DNA of 64,000 nucleotides, taken from positions 146,751,647-146,815,646 of the forward strand of contig CM071597.1 of the NCBI GenBank assembly GCA_036435485.1, in the 5' to 3' direction. The notes beneath the pieces were generated by a model. That model searched no databases, was not told the origin of the DNA, and was given only the letters and a program-made list of their open reading frames with translations. The stretch comes from Saposhnikovia divaricata (taxonomy: Eukaryota; Streptophyta; Magnoliopsida; Apiales; Apiaceae). Below, in pieces: positions 21,026 to 34,768 of the stretch. Numbering within the stretch: position 1 is the stretch's first letter; the number at the start of each line of letters is the position of its first letter. Position numbers and translations under genes: made by a program.

Positions 21026-23091
21026 CACAACAACAACCTAAAAGAAGGGAATTGAAACTTGCCTGATGCTCGAGAAGTGGTAGGGGCTCGTGACAATGTC
21101 AAACAATCTAGACAAAGTCAAAAGAAAACGTACGATTAATCCCCTAGATGATTCACTTATAATTCAATGCTTAAACACGTAAGCAATACACAACGAAGGC
21201 GTTACTAGCTCGCTTTAGGCTCGTACTATGTCCATGTCAATCGACAAATACTTAAGTCGGAGATTTGTTTTAGAATTCGGATCTCATTCGCCCGTTTCAC
21301 TAAGCGGTTTACAAAGTTATAATCGAGTGCTCCTTTAAGGGGTTCCTTCGCACTTAACCTTGATTCAAATATTTTTATAAAATCCAAAAATAATCTTTTT
21401 GACACGAGGTCTTCTCTCATATCTTTATTATGACCTCTAGTATTTAATTACCAAGATTCGCAACCGAATTTATCACCTTAAAGGGGTTCAATTTCAGTTA
21501 CGAACCTTCGTTTACTAATTCGAACTACTTTTAGTAAATCGGTCATAAATCCTAAACCGTAAGTCTATTTGATTCGATTATTTTTCCAAAATGATCTACG
21601 ACTCAAGATCTACAAGGGTATGTTAGATACTTGTCCAGTTTCGGCCATTAGACATACTGTGATGCACGGTTTTCAATGATTAACAAAATTTCGGCATTAT
21701 AACGGCTATAATACGAACGTTCCAAAAATCACAATCAACAACCCAAGCCACACCGGGCATCAATACAACTTATACACATAATAATCATCTCACAAGTCCA
21801 GAAGCTACTGATCTTAGCATCAAAATCATCATGCATTTTAAATCATATAACTAATTACATAATCATTCTTATAATTATCACTATAATCATACCAAGCTAA
21901 ATCCATCAAAAACATTCATAAATCTCAAATCAAATGCTAGGGTTTCAAGAGATCTACCTTCCTTGGAGTATGATATAACCTTAATAAGCTTGGTATGGTC
22001 CTTGTCTAGCTTAATCAAACCTTAGATCATCCAAAGAAATTATGAAAACAAGATTAGTTCTAAGAAAACACTATTCATTGTCAATCTTGTAAAAATCATA
22101 TAAAATCAAAAACTAAGAGTTTGGTTCTAAAATTTTTACCACACCTTCTACTCTTCAAGGGATTTCTTTTGAGCTATAGAACACAAGAATCCAACCATGG
22201 GAGCTAGGGTTTTGAGCCCCATCTTTCTACTGATCAGAACCTGGACAGTTTTGGTCCTCCAACTTTAAGCATGGATTTGACTAGGCTATACTACTTGGAT
22301 TTCCATGAAATTTGGAACGAATCTTTCCCATGGAGTGGAAAATCTATGGTTAAAATTTGATGATTTTATCATGGATAGAAATGAAGATATGAATTTTTCT
22401 TTGAACCTTGCTCCTGCTGAGCAGTTTGGAGAGATATGGTGTTTCTTGCTTTCTCTTTTCTTCCTTTGACTAATTCAACTAGCTTTGATCTAATATCTTG
22501 ATATTATCAGTTGGGTGGGCTGAGTTGGATGCATTGGGGCAAGAGCCAAGAGTATTGGACAAGCTTGGTTAATTGTTTTGTTTTTTTTTTGGAAATGATT
22601 TAAGTGTTTTAATCACTTAAATCCTAATTACTCTTGATTTAATCTTTGATTAAATCATTCCATCCACTTGATATAATACTCTTGATGATCATATAAGATA
22701 TTTAATCTTGATATGAATTCAATCCATAATCCATGATTCATTCGCTTTATCGCTTAATCTCGTTATAACGTTTTAGCGGTTTCTAGACGCTTGTTTCACT
22801 GCCTCAGTGGTTTCCTACCTTCATTCTTAAATCAAATATAATAACATCCCAAAATATCAAATCCTCAAAGTTAATATCTCAGTTCTTTGATTATAATAAT
22901 ATATAATCCACTGTCCGGTCAAATATTATACCGAAAAAGAATTTGGAATTTCTGAATTCCGATCGTCTCTGCATTCACTTATTTCCTCCGCGTATTACTA
23001 ATATGACTTCGAAACATCCATATCACGTCCCGTACATAGGGTGGCGTGAAAAGTTTTCCAACTTACAAAATCACTATTCATCCACCAAATT

Positions 23092-23165
23092 ACTATGCAC
23101 GTACGGGAAACATTATGCACGTACGAGAAACACTATGCACGTATGGGAAACACTATGCACGTACT
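23092..23165. repeat. 20-bp minisatellite, about 3.7 copies
   Basis: ACTATGCACGTACGGGAAAC-type units begin at 23092, 23112, 23132 and 23152 (last partial). I did not see it in the corresponding part of element 4's LTR (about 54200), so it appears private to this copy. Confidence 0.9.
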
Positions 23166-23392
23166 CATTTCCCTTCAAGGATCCATTAGCTCCTTCCTGG
23201 ATGGTAGATTATTCTTATCTAGGTCCTCAACCATCGAATTACTCTATTCTGACAATATACCAATGCATCAGGATTATTGTCCAAAGCAATATCCATTCAT
23301 TACAATCATTGTTCTTTGAAACCACCATTCATTAGTGCTCTTTAACCACAATAAGAAAAGTTTTAATTCTACCCAAAATTCGGGTTATTACA

Positions 23393-23405
23393 TCAATACT
23401 CAACA
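23393..23405 (+). repeat. Remnant of copia 5' LTR
   Basis: TCAATACTCAACA equals the last 13 bp of the 3' LTR (36217-36229). The first five bases (TCAAT) may be the right copy of element 2's target duplication. Confidence 0.8.
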
Positions 23406-23407
23406 AG

Positions 23408-23418
23408 TGGTATCAGAG
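23408..23418 (+). other. Primer-binding site of the copia element
   Basis: TGGTATCAGAG, complementary to the 3' end of plant initiator-Met tRNA, two bases after the LTR end. Confidence 0.9.
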
Positions 23419-23448
23419 TAGGCTGTTCAATCTAAACAGAAAACGATC

Positions 23449-25948
23449 ATGAGTTCGAATACACCAAAGACTACAGGTACGGTGAAGGTCCCTAAGTTCG
23501 ACAAAGAGAATTACAACCTCTGGAAAATAAAAATGCTGTTGTTCATCAAAGCTGCCAACCCTCTCTACCCTGACATTCTCAAGAATGGTCCATTTGTACC
23601 ACAACAAGAAATTGCTGAATCCACAGTGGGCACAATAGTCATTCCTAGATCATATGTTGCAAAAGAGCCATCCAAATGGACGGACTCAGAGAAGGAAAAG
23701 GTTGCCCTAGACAGTCATCTCATGTTGCTGATCATAGACTCCATGGATATGTCGATGTTTGCCAATATAGCATCATGCACATCAGCCAAGGACATGTGGA
23801 ACCACATCGAGGTGTTATGTGAAGGGACAGAGGAGGTAAGAGAGAATAGGAAACAGATACTGGTCACACAGTATGAGGCTTTCATGGCACAGTCCAAAGA
23901 AAGTATTATTGATATGTTTGAGAGATTTCACAAGCTGGTGACTGAGCTTCAAATGAATGGGAAGGTTTACAGCACTAAGGAATTAAACATGAAGTTTCTT
24001 CTATCTGCACCTAACCACCTAGAGCAAAGGGTCATATCTCTAAGAGAAAGAGATTTGAACAAAGTCACATATGATGTGCTCTACGGGGTTTTAAAGACTC
24101 ATGAGATTGAGTTGCTTCAGAAGAGGGCTATCCAAGCCAACCAAGGCAGAATGATAAACACATCCTGTGCCTTGATTGTTAACAAATCCGTTCAAGACCT
24201 GGAAGCATCTGCAAGTCAACTGAGAATAGAAGAGATAGTAGATGATGAAGAAACTGAAGAAGAAGTGACTGAACCTGTTGATGGAAAGGAAGAAGATGAG
24301 TTCTATACTCTTGAAGAGTTGGATGCCATGGAAAACACTTCATATGCTTTTATGGCTAGAAAATTCCCAAACATCAGATTTAAGAGGAATCAGCCCTTCA
24401 AGTCTAGATCTCAAAATCATTCATTCAACAAGAGCAAGGCACCTGTGAAAGCAAACAAGAACAAATTCAAAACCAGCTATGTGGATAGGTCATCTGTGAG
24501 ATGCTATAGATGCAATGACCTAAGGCATTTTGCCAGTGAATGCAAGAAGCCTAAAAAAAAGGATAAGGAGTTTCTTGAGCTTGAAGCTAAGTATGAGGCT
24601 CTGCTAAAGAAGCATACACCAGGTAAGGCCTACATAGCTGAAGGGAAGTGTTGGGATGATTCTGATAGTGATGGAGAAGAACAAGAATTCTGCAACTATG
24701 CCTTGGTGGCCAACTCCAAGGAAGAACCATCTGAATCAGACTCTCAGGTACCATCCCTCACTACTATAGACATGTCTGTTTCTGAATACAAATCTATGGT
24801 TGAACAACTATCTGTTGAGATGTTTAATATTCATACTAGTATGACTGCTGCTAATGAAGAAATTGCTAAACTGTCTACTAAGAATGAACTGTTGAACAAA
24901 AGAAATGAGGAACTAGAACTAACTGCTATGCAAATAGAAAACCTTAAACAAGAAATCGAATATCTAAAGAATAAGGTTCTATGTGCTAGTTAAGTTGAGA
25001 AAGCTCTTAGGGATGCTAGATGAAAATGAATTTAAATTGAAGACATTTAAGAATTCCTCTAGTCTATTGCAGTCCTACCATGAGAAAAATCTAGCTAGAC
25101 CTAAGGCTGCTATTGGACTTGATTATGACACTCTCAAACAGAGGAAAGGCTATGCAGTCATTGAAGATGCCATTGTTGTTCAAGAGGAAGTGCCTCAGGT
25201 TTTGAAAAAGGTTGAGACCCCAATATTTAAAACACCAACACTTGAGATTGATGAGGATGCCTTACTCATTAAGCAAATGTTGGATGATGAAGATAAGGCA
25301 CAATCAAATGAACAACAAGCATCCTCTAAGAGTGAGAATGTCAAAACCAAAGCCAAGGAGTCAGTAGGAGGTAGACCTAGACTTGAGAAATTTGTGAAGT
25401 TTGTTTCAGCTGGGAATAACGAGTTTGAAAAGAAAGTGGCTAAAAAGAAACAAAACAGGAATGGCAAATTAGGGATTAACAAGGACAACAATTATGCTTA
25501 TGTGCCAAATGCCCCTAGGAAAGTTTGTCAAAATTGTTTTAGCACTAATCATTTAACTCATGCATGCAAGAAACCATCTGGTAGTGTTGCTAAACCATTC
25601 TATGATTGCTCTGTGCCTTTAAGACATAGAGACTCTCCTTTCTGTGATAAATTTGATTGTATGCCATGTAACATGAATGTAATGACTAGTTGCTTTAATT
25701 TGAGAAGACAATTCATGGAAGGTTGCATCAGTCACAATGTTCACACACACTACACAAGAACAAAGTCTTCAAGTCCTCCTAAAGTTAGGAAGGTGCCTCT
25801 GTCACCTAAGTCTAAGAACCCTGATTCTAAGACTTCTAACAGTGACAAGAAGACTAACATCAAGAAAATTGATAAGCATGCTGTTTATGATAAAACTGTT
25901 GCTAAGCCACATGGACCCAAACTTGTTTGGGTACCAAAGGAGAAGTAA
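23449..25948 (+). pseudogene. gag: gag of the copia element (broken)
   Basis: ATG at 23449 (MSSNTPKTTGTVKVP) opens a gag with FDKENYNLWKIKM, typical of copia gag N-termini. A CCHC knuckle (CYRCNDLRHFASEC) is at 24502-24543 and a second (CQNCFSTNHLTHAC) at 25526-25567. TAA at 24991-24993 and a shift near 25015 move coding to the next frame up to 25948. A further shift near 25948 leads into pol. The region 24780-24990 is a predicted coiled coil (repeated Glu/Leu/Asn). Large gag is usual for SIRE. Confidence 0.88.
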
Positions 25949-28900
25949 TACCTTTGTGTTTGCAGGGCAAAGAAAGTGAAAGAAAGGTCATGTGGATTTT
26001 GGACAGTGGATGCTCAAACCATATAACTGGTGATATGGCCCTGCTATCACAGTATGAGGAGAAGGTTGGCCCAATGGTTGCTTTTGGAGATGACAGCATT
26101 GGCAACACACTGGGATATGGCAAGTTGGAAATTGGAAATGTCAACATTGAAAATGTAGCACTGGTCAAGGGACTCAAGCACAATCTACTGAGTGTTGGTC
26201 AATTTACTGACAGAGGCTTCAAAGTGAATTTTGACAAAGATGAATGTTTGATCACCCACAAGAAGACTGGTGACTTTGCTCTATCTGGAGTAAGGAAAGG
26301 AAGCCTGTTTGTAGCCAATATGAACTCTGCAAACAAGGACAAAATTTGTTGCTTTTACTCAAAAGCATCAAATGAAGATAGTTGGTCGTGGCATAAGAAG
26401 CTATCACACTTGAACTTCAAAGGCATTAATTCTCTAGTCAAAAGGGAGTTAGTGAGAGGCATGCCCACACTTGAATTCTGTCAAGAATGAGTGTGTGAGG
26501 CTTGTCAAAAGGGAAAAATGAAAAGATCAAGCCACAAGTCAAAGACAGTGACATCAATAACCAAGCCCCTACAACTAATTCATATGGACTTGTTTGGGCC
26601 TGTCAATATTATGTCACTAGGAAGGAAAAAGTATGCTCTGGTGATGGTTGATGATTTCACAAGGTATACATGGGTAGAATTTCTGGCATCAAAGGATGAG
26701 GCTCCACAAGTAATCATTGAGCATATAAAGAAAATTGACAAGGAAGCAAAGGCCAACAATGCAAGTGTGATTGCATTAAGAAGTGATAATGGAACAGAGT
26801 TCATAAATGCCATGCTTGAAGCATTCTGCAAAGAAAATGGTATTTCTCAAAAATTCTCAGCTCCAAGGACTCCACAACAAAATGGAGTTGTTGAGAGAAA
26901 GAATAGAACTCTGATTGAGGCTGCTAGAACAATGTTACTTGATGCAAAGATGCCTACATGTTTTTGGGCTGAGGCTGTGAGCACTGCATGCTATATCCAA
27001 AACAGAACCCTCATCAACAAAAACACTGGGAAGACACCTTACAACTTGATGACTGGAAAGAAGCCCACTCTAAAGTATGTTCATACTTTTAGAAGCAAAG
27101 GCTTTATGTTAAAAGACAACTCAGAATATGTTGGAAAGTTTGATGCAAAAGCATTTGAAGGAATTTTTCTTGGCTACTCTATGGAAAGAATTGCATACAA
27201 AGTTTATGTCATCACTCAAAAGAAAGTTATGGAAAGCACAGATGTGACATTTGATGACAGCAAACTACCTGGATTAGAAGAAGCCAATGATGAAGATAAA
27301 GATCCTTTGAAGTTTGACAATCTAGATGATTCTGATGTGGAGATTGAAACTGAATTTGAGCCCACAATCCAACAAACTCAAGTGAATGAAGAACCTGTGT
27401 CAACCAACAATGAAGAAACATGCATCCAAGACACACCTGTGATTAGTGGAAACTTCACAGGGGGAGGAAATGTAAATGATCATGATCTGGATGATGAAGC
27501 AACATCAAGGCTGAGAAATCAATCTGAACATACAAGGAAATGGGATAGATCACATACTGCAGATCAGATAATTGGAGATCAAAATATATGAGTGAGGACA
27601 AGAAGAGCAACTCTAAATGAATGTCTCTATGGTTGCTTTCTATCCCAAGTTAAGCCTAAGAAACTTGAAGATGCATTGTTGGATCCTGATTGGATAATTG
27701 CTATGCAAGAGGAGCTAAACCAATTTGAAAGAAGCAAAGTATGGGAACTTGTGCCTGCACCAAAGGATAGAACCATTGTTGGAACAAAATGGGTTCTAAG
27801 GAATAAGATGGATGAAAATGGTGTAGTCATAAGAAACAAAGCAAGGTTGGTTGCAAAAGGATACTCTCAACAGGAAGGCATTGACTATGATGAGACTTTT
27901 TCCCCTGTTGCCAGACTAGAGGCCATCAGAATTTTCTTGGCATTTGCTGCACATTCTAATTTCAAGGTCTATCAAATGGATGTCAAGAGTGCATTTCTGA
28001 ATGGGGAGTTGGAAGAAGAAGTATATGTGCACCAGCCACCTGGCTTTGAGGATCCACAATTCCCTCACTTTGTCTACAGATTGCTTAAAGCATTGTATGG
28101 ACTTAAGCAAGCTCCTAGGGCATGGTATGACACATTGTCACAATTTCTACTGGAGAATCAATTCACTAGAGGCACACTGGACAAGACACTGTTTTACAAG
28201 AAACATGGTGATGATATTATCTTAGTTCAAATCTATGTGGATGACATCATATTTGGCTCTACAAATGAGAAGCTGTGTGAGAAATTCTCTAAGCTCATGC
28301 AGAGCAGATATGAGATGAGTATGATGGGAGAATTAACATTCTTTCTTGGGCTGCAAGTGAGTCAAAGGAAGGATGGCATTTTTATAAGTCAAACCAAATA
28401 CATCAAGGATCTATTGAAGAAATTTGACTTAGAAGAATGCTCACCTGCAAAGACACCCATGGCCACTGCCACCAAGTTAGATGAAGATGGTAAGGGCAAG
28501 AAGGTAGATATCTCAATCTATAGAGGCATGGTTGGTTCTCTACTCTACCTCACTGCTAGTAGACCGGACATCATGTTTGCAACATGCTTGTGTGCAAGGT
28601 TTCAATCAAATCCAAAGGAATCACATATGATAGCAATAAAGAGGATTTTCAGATATCTGAAGGGCACACCAAACTTGGGATTATGGTATCCTAAGGACAC
28701 AGGGTTCAATCTGATTGGTTATTCTGATGCTGATTATGCTGGATGCAGAGTGGATAGGAAAAGCACCTCAGGAAGCTGTCAGTTTCTTGGACAAAGGTTA
28801 GTCTCTTGGTACAGCAAGAAACAACAATCTGTGTCAACTTCCACAGCTGAAGCTGAATACATAGCTGCTGGAAGTTGCTGTGCTCAAGTGCTTTGGATCA

Positions 28901-29187
28901 GAAACCAACTTAGAGATTATGGATTTGTGTTGGAAAGAATTCCAATCATGTGTGACAACACAAGTGCAATCTCTATAGTTTCCAATCCTGTCAACCATTC
29001 TAGGACAAAGCACATTGACATCAGATATCACTTCATAAGGGAGCATGCAACTAATGGAACCATTGAGTTACATTATGTTCCCACAGAGAAACAACTAGAT
29101 GACATATTCACTAAGCCATTAGATGAAGCCACCTTCACAAGGTTGGTTAGTGAGATTGGAATGCTGAATTCTTCAAATTCTGGCTAA
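25949..29187 (+). pseudogene. pol: pol of the copia element: protease, integrase, RT, RNase H
   Basis: A single frame to 29187 with TGA stops at 26488-26490 and 27589-27591. Protease motif WILDSGCSNHITGD begins near 25993. The integrase zinc domain (WHKKLSHLN ... CEACQKGK) spans the first stop. Catalytic residues are in HMDLFGP, RSDNGTEF and GVVERKNRTL (26580-26910). RT begins near 27715, with DVKSAFLNG (about 27980) and YVDDIIFGS (about 28235). RNase H has GYSDADYAGC (about 28720) and STAEAEYIA (about 28845). Apart from the two stops all catalytic motifs are intact, so the decay is recent. Confidence 0.93.
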
Positions 29188-30081
29188 GTGAATCTATCAA
29201 CTGGATTGTTGCAGCAGTAAATACTTACTTTATCAAATGCTCAATATTTTTGAAGTAAGTATTGGCTGGATTATGATTTATAAATATTCCACAATGCTGC
29301 ATATGTTGAAAATCATACATCTTTAGCTTGAAATTTCTGTGAAATTTTGAGAGAATCACTATTTAATTTAGTAGAATATTCTTCAATGAATATTTCTGGT
29401 AAATTTTAAAAGATAGTGAAAATTGAATTTTATGAGTGAAAAGTATAGTTCGATAAGTCAGACTTCTCGAATGGTTCATTGTTTTGTCATGGCTCGAGTT
29501 CTCGAATAGGCCTATCTAGAACCCTCCTGAGTTCTCGAATAGTGTCTTTTGGAGAAATCGAATAGCACACTCTGAGTTCTCGAATAGAGTATTTTAGTTC
29601 TCTAATGATGGAGTTCTCGAATACTGTATTTGAGTTATCGAATCATTTGAAAAGGCTGATTTCTCGCTGACACTTAATCGCTTTTTGGATTTATATTCAA
29701 AATTTCATTTCGCTCATAAAAACATATTTTATTTAGCTTAGAATTATTTTCTGAGTTAAATAACTGCCAGTTGTGAGTTACAAACTGCTAGAGATATCGA
29801 ATAAGCCTTTCTTGACTTATCAAATAGTTGTTTTATACTTCTCGAATGACTGTCTTGTCGATACAAAACTTATATCTAATCGACAACTCAAGTCACTCAC
29901 ATATATACAATTTCACAACTGTTCAACTCATTTTGTTCGATTTCTCAAGCATCTAAACTCTTAAGACCTCTGAAAACCCTAACTGCGAATTTCTTCTTCA
30001 ACCTTAATTCTCTTCTCTTCTCTACCCAAATGGCAAACACTCAACTCAACAAATTCTAATTTCAAGTGCTTTATTCGATGG
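29188..30081 (+). promoter_or_regulatory. Spacer between copia pol and the env-like frame, with TTCTCGAA motifs
   Basis: No protein-coding signal. Six perfect TTCTCGAA (TTCnnGAA) motifs occur at 29464, 29499, 29532, 29577, 29614 and 29839, most within GAGTTCTCGAATA. They are the reverse complement of the TTCGAGAA motifs in the 3' LTR. The spacer could hold a promoter or splice signals for the env-like frame; that is inference. An ATG at 30030 (MANTQLNKF) is probably the original start of the downstream frame. Confidence 0.6.
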
Positions 30082-33000
30082 TTGTCTGAATCTTACATCA
30101 AGGGTGCACTATCAGCCAACCCAACCCTGTACATAGACATATTAGAACAATTCTGGAGGACAGCTACAGTGGAGGTTATCGCCCTTGAGAATGCTATCAC
30201 CTCATATGTTGTCTACTGCAAGATTCAAGGCGTGGATATTTCTATCACTACCACAGACTTGAATGAAGCCTTGGATTTGCAGCAAGAGGCATATGACTCC
30301 CTGGTCACAGATGCTGAGTTGGAAGAATTCTTTGAATTTATCAACTACTCGGAGGCTATTAAACTTGGAAAGCTGAATAGGAAGTACTTGAGAAAGGAAT
30401 GGAGCTATGTTTTTGCTACACTCCTTCAGGTATTCACTGCCAGGAAATCGAGCTTTGATCAGATTAGTACACCTGTGCAGCAGCTTGCCTATGCCTTGGC
30501 TCATGGGAGAAAGATAGATGTTGGACATCTCATCATACAAGAGCTATATGGGAGACTTGGTAAGAACACAGCCAAGAGAGGTACTGAAATTTTCTTTCCC
30601 CGCTTTATTCAATCAGTACTTAATTTTAAAAATGCTTCATTGATTGAATTGCCTGGATTAGATAAAAGTAAAATAGGCTATCCTAGGTCCATGACCAAAC
30701 TTATTTTTGGTAACTTGGAGACTAAGAATGATGTGGATGTAGGGCTTAAAATAACTCCCCACATCGAGGGTTTGTTTAGGTCTTACCCCCACAACATGCC
30801 AATATTTGAGTCTAAGTCTCAGTTAGCACAACCTAAGCAAGAAGAACACAATGCTAACCCAAGGCTTGCTAACCAACCCTCACAGACAAACACTCTACCA
30901 AACAGAGAGCCAACTGCATCATCCTCTCAAAAGGGTGATGTTAGTAAAAAGAAGAGAAAACAGGTTGCTTCTGAACCTTTAACCATCTTAACTGAAGCAG
31001 CCTTGGCTGTAGAACTAGGTTTAGGAGGTGAGGAAACTGAGTCACCTATCATTAGCCTAAAGAAGAAGAAGAAATCTAAAACCACCTCTTCAGTCACCCA
31101 AATGGCTGAAGTTGTAAAATCAGGGGCAAACAGCTCACTAGATGTATCCTCTCAACAGGGTGCATCTATAGAATCAAGCATCCTCCCCAATGCACCTATT
31201 TGTACAGAGTCAGCACATGGGAGTGATAAGGCTGGCACAACACTGAGTGGAGAGCACATCACAATTGAAACTCCCTCTATCTCTCAGGGGGAGTTGCCAA
31301 AATCTAATCTACAACACACTTCTCTTCCAGAATCTACCACTCATATTTCTTTGGAGCCTGCAACTCAAGCAATTGAGGAGCAAGGCATTGATCATCAAGA
31401 ATTCTTTTCTCTTGATGAGCCAATGGATTCAAGTGACTTGGTGCATGACACCTTGCTCACCACCCAGGTACCACATTTAGATGGTCAGGGAATGCATGCT
31501 GGGGCATCTCCTAATGACACCATCACAAACACAGAGGATTCACTAGTTTTAACTAGAGACTCTGTGCCTGTGTCAACTACTGTTGTAACCCATCCCACTC
31601 CTGTGGAGACAACAGTAGCAGAGTCTTTCCATCCGGTTACAGAAGTTGCATCTGTAACTGAGGAGTCTAGCTTGCCTAGCTCTAGCTCTCACTTTCTGTC
31701 CCAATGGTTGAAGCCTGTGCAACATGACAGTGCTTCAGGATCAGGGTCTGTTCCACCACAAATGTCCATTGAAGCTCTCCAAAGCTATGTTGTGGATCAG
31801 ATTCCTGAGTTTATAAAAATAGCCCAGAACCTTGTCACCTCCAACATCTCAAATCCAGATTATGAAGCCATCCTACGATGCCATAGGGATGATGTGGAGA
31901 TGCAGAAGGCCAAGATTATTGATGATGCTGAGAGAGATGGCAATGTAGATGCCTGGATGCAAGGAAAGTATGATGTAACTCTCAGTGAAGCACTTCAATA
32001 TCTTAGAGAGGAATACATCACTTCACTGGGTTCAAATGCAAAATCCCTATCCCCTAGTGAAGTGTATGAAGCTGTCAATGATTCCTACAAGGGTTTCCTT
32101 AAGGCTGCACACTATCTTGGCAGGGGAGTCAAAACTGAAGTCAACAAGGTGAGTGACAAGACAGCCACTTCAGTAGAAGAGATAAAGAGGGCCTTTGATG
32201 CCAAATTTCCTCAACTAGACAGTGTGGTCAAAGATCTCAGACACTGCAACACCACCTGCACCAAGATGGATAATGGTCTAGCTCTACTTAAAGATACAGT
32301 CACAGGTCTAGGAAGCAAATTTCAAATTCTATCTGACCAGACTACAGACGCCAATGCCATGCTTAGGACACTCTTTGCAAATCAATATGGAGACAAGCTG
32401 GTCACTGAGGTCCCTGTGCATGAGCTGTCTAGATTTGAAGTGCAGAGACTTAAAGAACAATCCCTGTCTGGCTTCAAATCTACTGCATTATTCAGTAAGG
32501 TAGATGCACTTGAGAAAGAGGTAGCTACTCTCACTAAGTCTAATGCTCATCTTACAGACAAGGTACAAACTCTGACTGAGCAGTTGAACACTCAAGCCAC
32601 CACCACAGCTGATGTTCTTCTGCATCAACAATCAATGTTGTCTGCAATGATGAAGCACATGGGTCTTCCTCTACCTGAAGAATCTTCAACCCCAAAGGTC
32701 AATCCTACAGCCTCTGTGCCTGACAACAAGCCTAAGGGGGAGAAGAGGACATCAAGAAATTCAAATACAAAGGGGGAGAAACCACCAGCAGTAAAGGGCA
32801 TCAAAATCATTGAAGGTGCTCATCAAAGAACTTCCAAATCTCTAATTCATGTGCCTGGAAAAGGAAAAGACAAAGTGGATGAGCCTCCTACTTCTCTGCC
32901 AGTTGTCACTCTACCAACTGTGCACATCACTACTTCCAGTGGTCAAAAGCAATCTATTACAACCATAGTGGTTGCAGGGAGTATGCTATCTGACAAACCT

Positions 33001-34768
33001 CAAATCTCCATATCTAAGAGTGCCAAGCCAGTAGAAGTGAAGGTAGTCACTAAGGCCAAGCTACAAGAAATTGCAAACTCAAATGTCTATCATGAAGATG
33101 CATTCTTGGAGTTTCTGAAAGTCTCAAGAGAACAGGCTGGTGATGCTTTATCATATCATGGGAGTTTGAAGAGTCAGATTGACTTTCTCACTGTAGTACC
33201 AAGGAGAGTTGATGGCCTATGGCTCAAAGAGATAATGATGGTAGGAAAGAATAGGATATGGCACTTAACCATCAACACTCTACAGGGTCTAAAGCACTCA
33301 GAAGTGGATGTGTTCCTTGGAATGATTAAAAAGAAGGATGAAAACTGCAAGAGTCTCTTTGAAGAGTTAAGGGATGGTCAACCAGCAAGGCTTCCTGAAG
33401 TATTCACAAATCCTAGAACAATCATCTATCAGGCTGCAAGAAGAATTGATGATATCAAGCAGCTGGTCATCCCTAAGCATCTAATTCCTCAGAACAAATC
33501 TCTCATTATTGCCATCATTGAGCAGCTGAACAACAAGAAGGGTTTAAGAACAGCAGAAGAATTGGAAGCTATATCTTATCTCAGGTCATACATTGCAACT
33601 AGCATTGTACCTGAATCTGCTAAGTTCAACCCTAGCAAGGATGGTGATCAAGACAAGGATGGAGACAAAAGTGATGGAAGGAGAAGACATCACAGGAGTG
33701 ATAAGGGTGATGAAGACAAAAAGAAAAAGAAGGATGGTAAGGAGAAGAAGAATGATGATGACCAAGGTAAAGTCTCTGAGAGGAAGAGTGGAAGACAGCA
33801 AGCCTTAGGCATTGCTGACAGTAACCTCACCATATCACAAGACTCTAAGTCTAGGGTGAATGCTGTTAGTAGTGACCTACCAAAATCTACATCTATGGCT
33901 TCTGCAACTGTCTTGCCACCTCAAGAAGAGAAGAAGATTCAAGTCAAGAAACCATCTGTATATTTCAAAAAGCATACTGCTAATGGAATACTACAATGGT
34001 CCACAAACAAAGGTCACATGCTACTGCCAGGCAACCATGTCAAAAGGATCAAATTCAAACAAGCGACAAGGAAACCAAAGCTATCCAAATCAAGGACTCT
34101 GACAATCTATCCAGGCTTAAAACTCCAACCACTAGATGAAGATTTTGATGAAGACCAACTGCAATTCTTACAAGCTCAAAGAATCTATCATGTTGCCATT
34201 GTTGATAACTGCCTTGAGATCAAATATACTGATGGAAGAGAGGAGAAATTCAAACAAGGAGGATGTCAACACTGGGGCAAGCTACATGACATAGAAAGAA
34301 TCATTGCATTGTTGAGCTCAGAAGATAAAGTGGAAAGAGTATGGAAGCTGGAGCTAATTGATTTTGTGAAGATGAAGAGAGACCATGAGGAGAGAATCAA
34401 AAAAGAGTGTCTTGAGAAATGGCTAGCAAGGGAGAAAGAAATTGGGAGACTGGAGATTGAAGCAGAAAAGCTAAGGGCAAAGGGATTGTGTAGAGTTCAG
34501 TTTAACCCCTATGTGGTGAAGTATAGGAGGAGAAATGGGAATCAGATCCACATCAGAATGAATCTACTCAACCACTATCCTACAAGCATTCTGAAATTCA
34601 GTACTTGAAGATTTCAAAGACTCAATTTTGCTTGAAGAATTGGATGCTATGGCAGAAATAATAAAAGCTATGGATGAGAATACAAGGAAGGAGAAAGAAA
34701 GAAGACAGAAAGCATATGATGATTTGCAAGCCAAAGCTATGGAAAGGAAAACAAATGACAATGTCTAG
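30030..34768 (+). pseudogene. Long additional (env-like) frame of the SIRE-type element
   Basis: The open stretch 30082-34608 (1508 codons) has no in-frame ATG near its start. The likely ATG at 30030 is in another frame and hits TAA about 30 bp later, implying a small indel near 30054. At the 3' end a shift near 34600 moves the coding to another frame that continues as a charged helix to TAG at 34766-34768. Residues 1-230 form a compact N-terminal domain (DILEQFWRTATVEV) shared by SIRE-associated extra frames. Next come a low-complexity Ser/Thr/Pro region, coiled-coil-like segments near residues 700-860, a Lys/Asp-rich stretch near 1225-1275, and an acidic/basic helical end. I see no signal peptide or membrane segment, so 'envelope' is only the lineage's traditional label. 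Confidence 0.8.

Larger units (their letters stand above)
20778..23392 (-). repeat. Element 2: minus-strand family B LTR, right segment
   Basis: It continues the LTR interrupted at 9500. Its minus-strand start is TGTAATAACCCGAATTTTGG at 23392, close to the family B start at 53915. The two segments total about 4.27 kb, and with the cut end the LTR would be about 4.6 kb, like that of element 4. Immediately right lies the end of the copia 5' LTR (TCAATACTCAACA), so element 2 inserted into that LTR. It may be a 5' LTR or a solo LTR; the deciding end is outside the window. No gene seen. Confidence 0.88.

Noticed and set aside
25941..25962. GT...AG segment at the copia gag-pol junction as a mini-intron
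   Set aside because: About 20 bp is far too short for a plant intron; a frameshift is the simpler reading.
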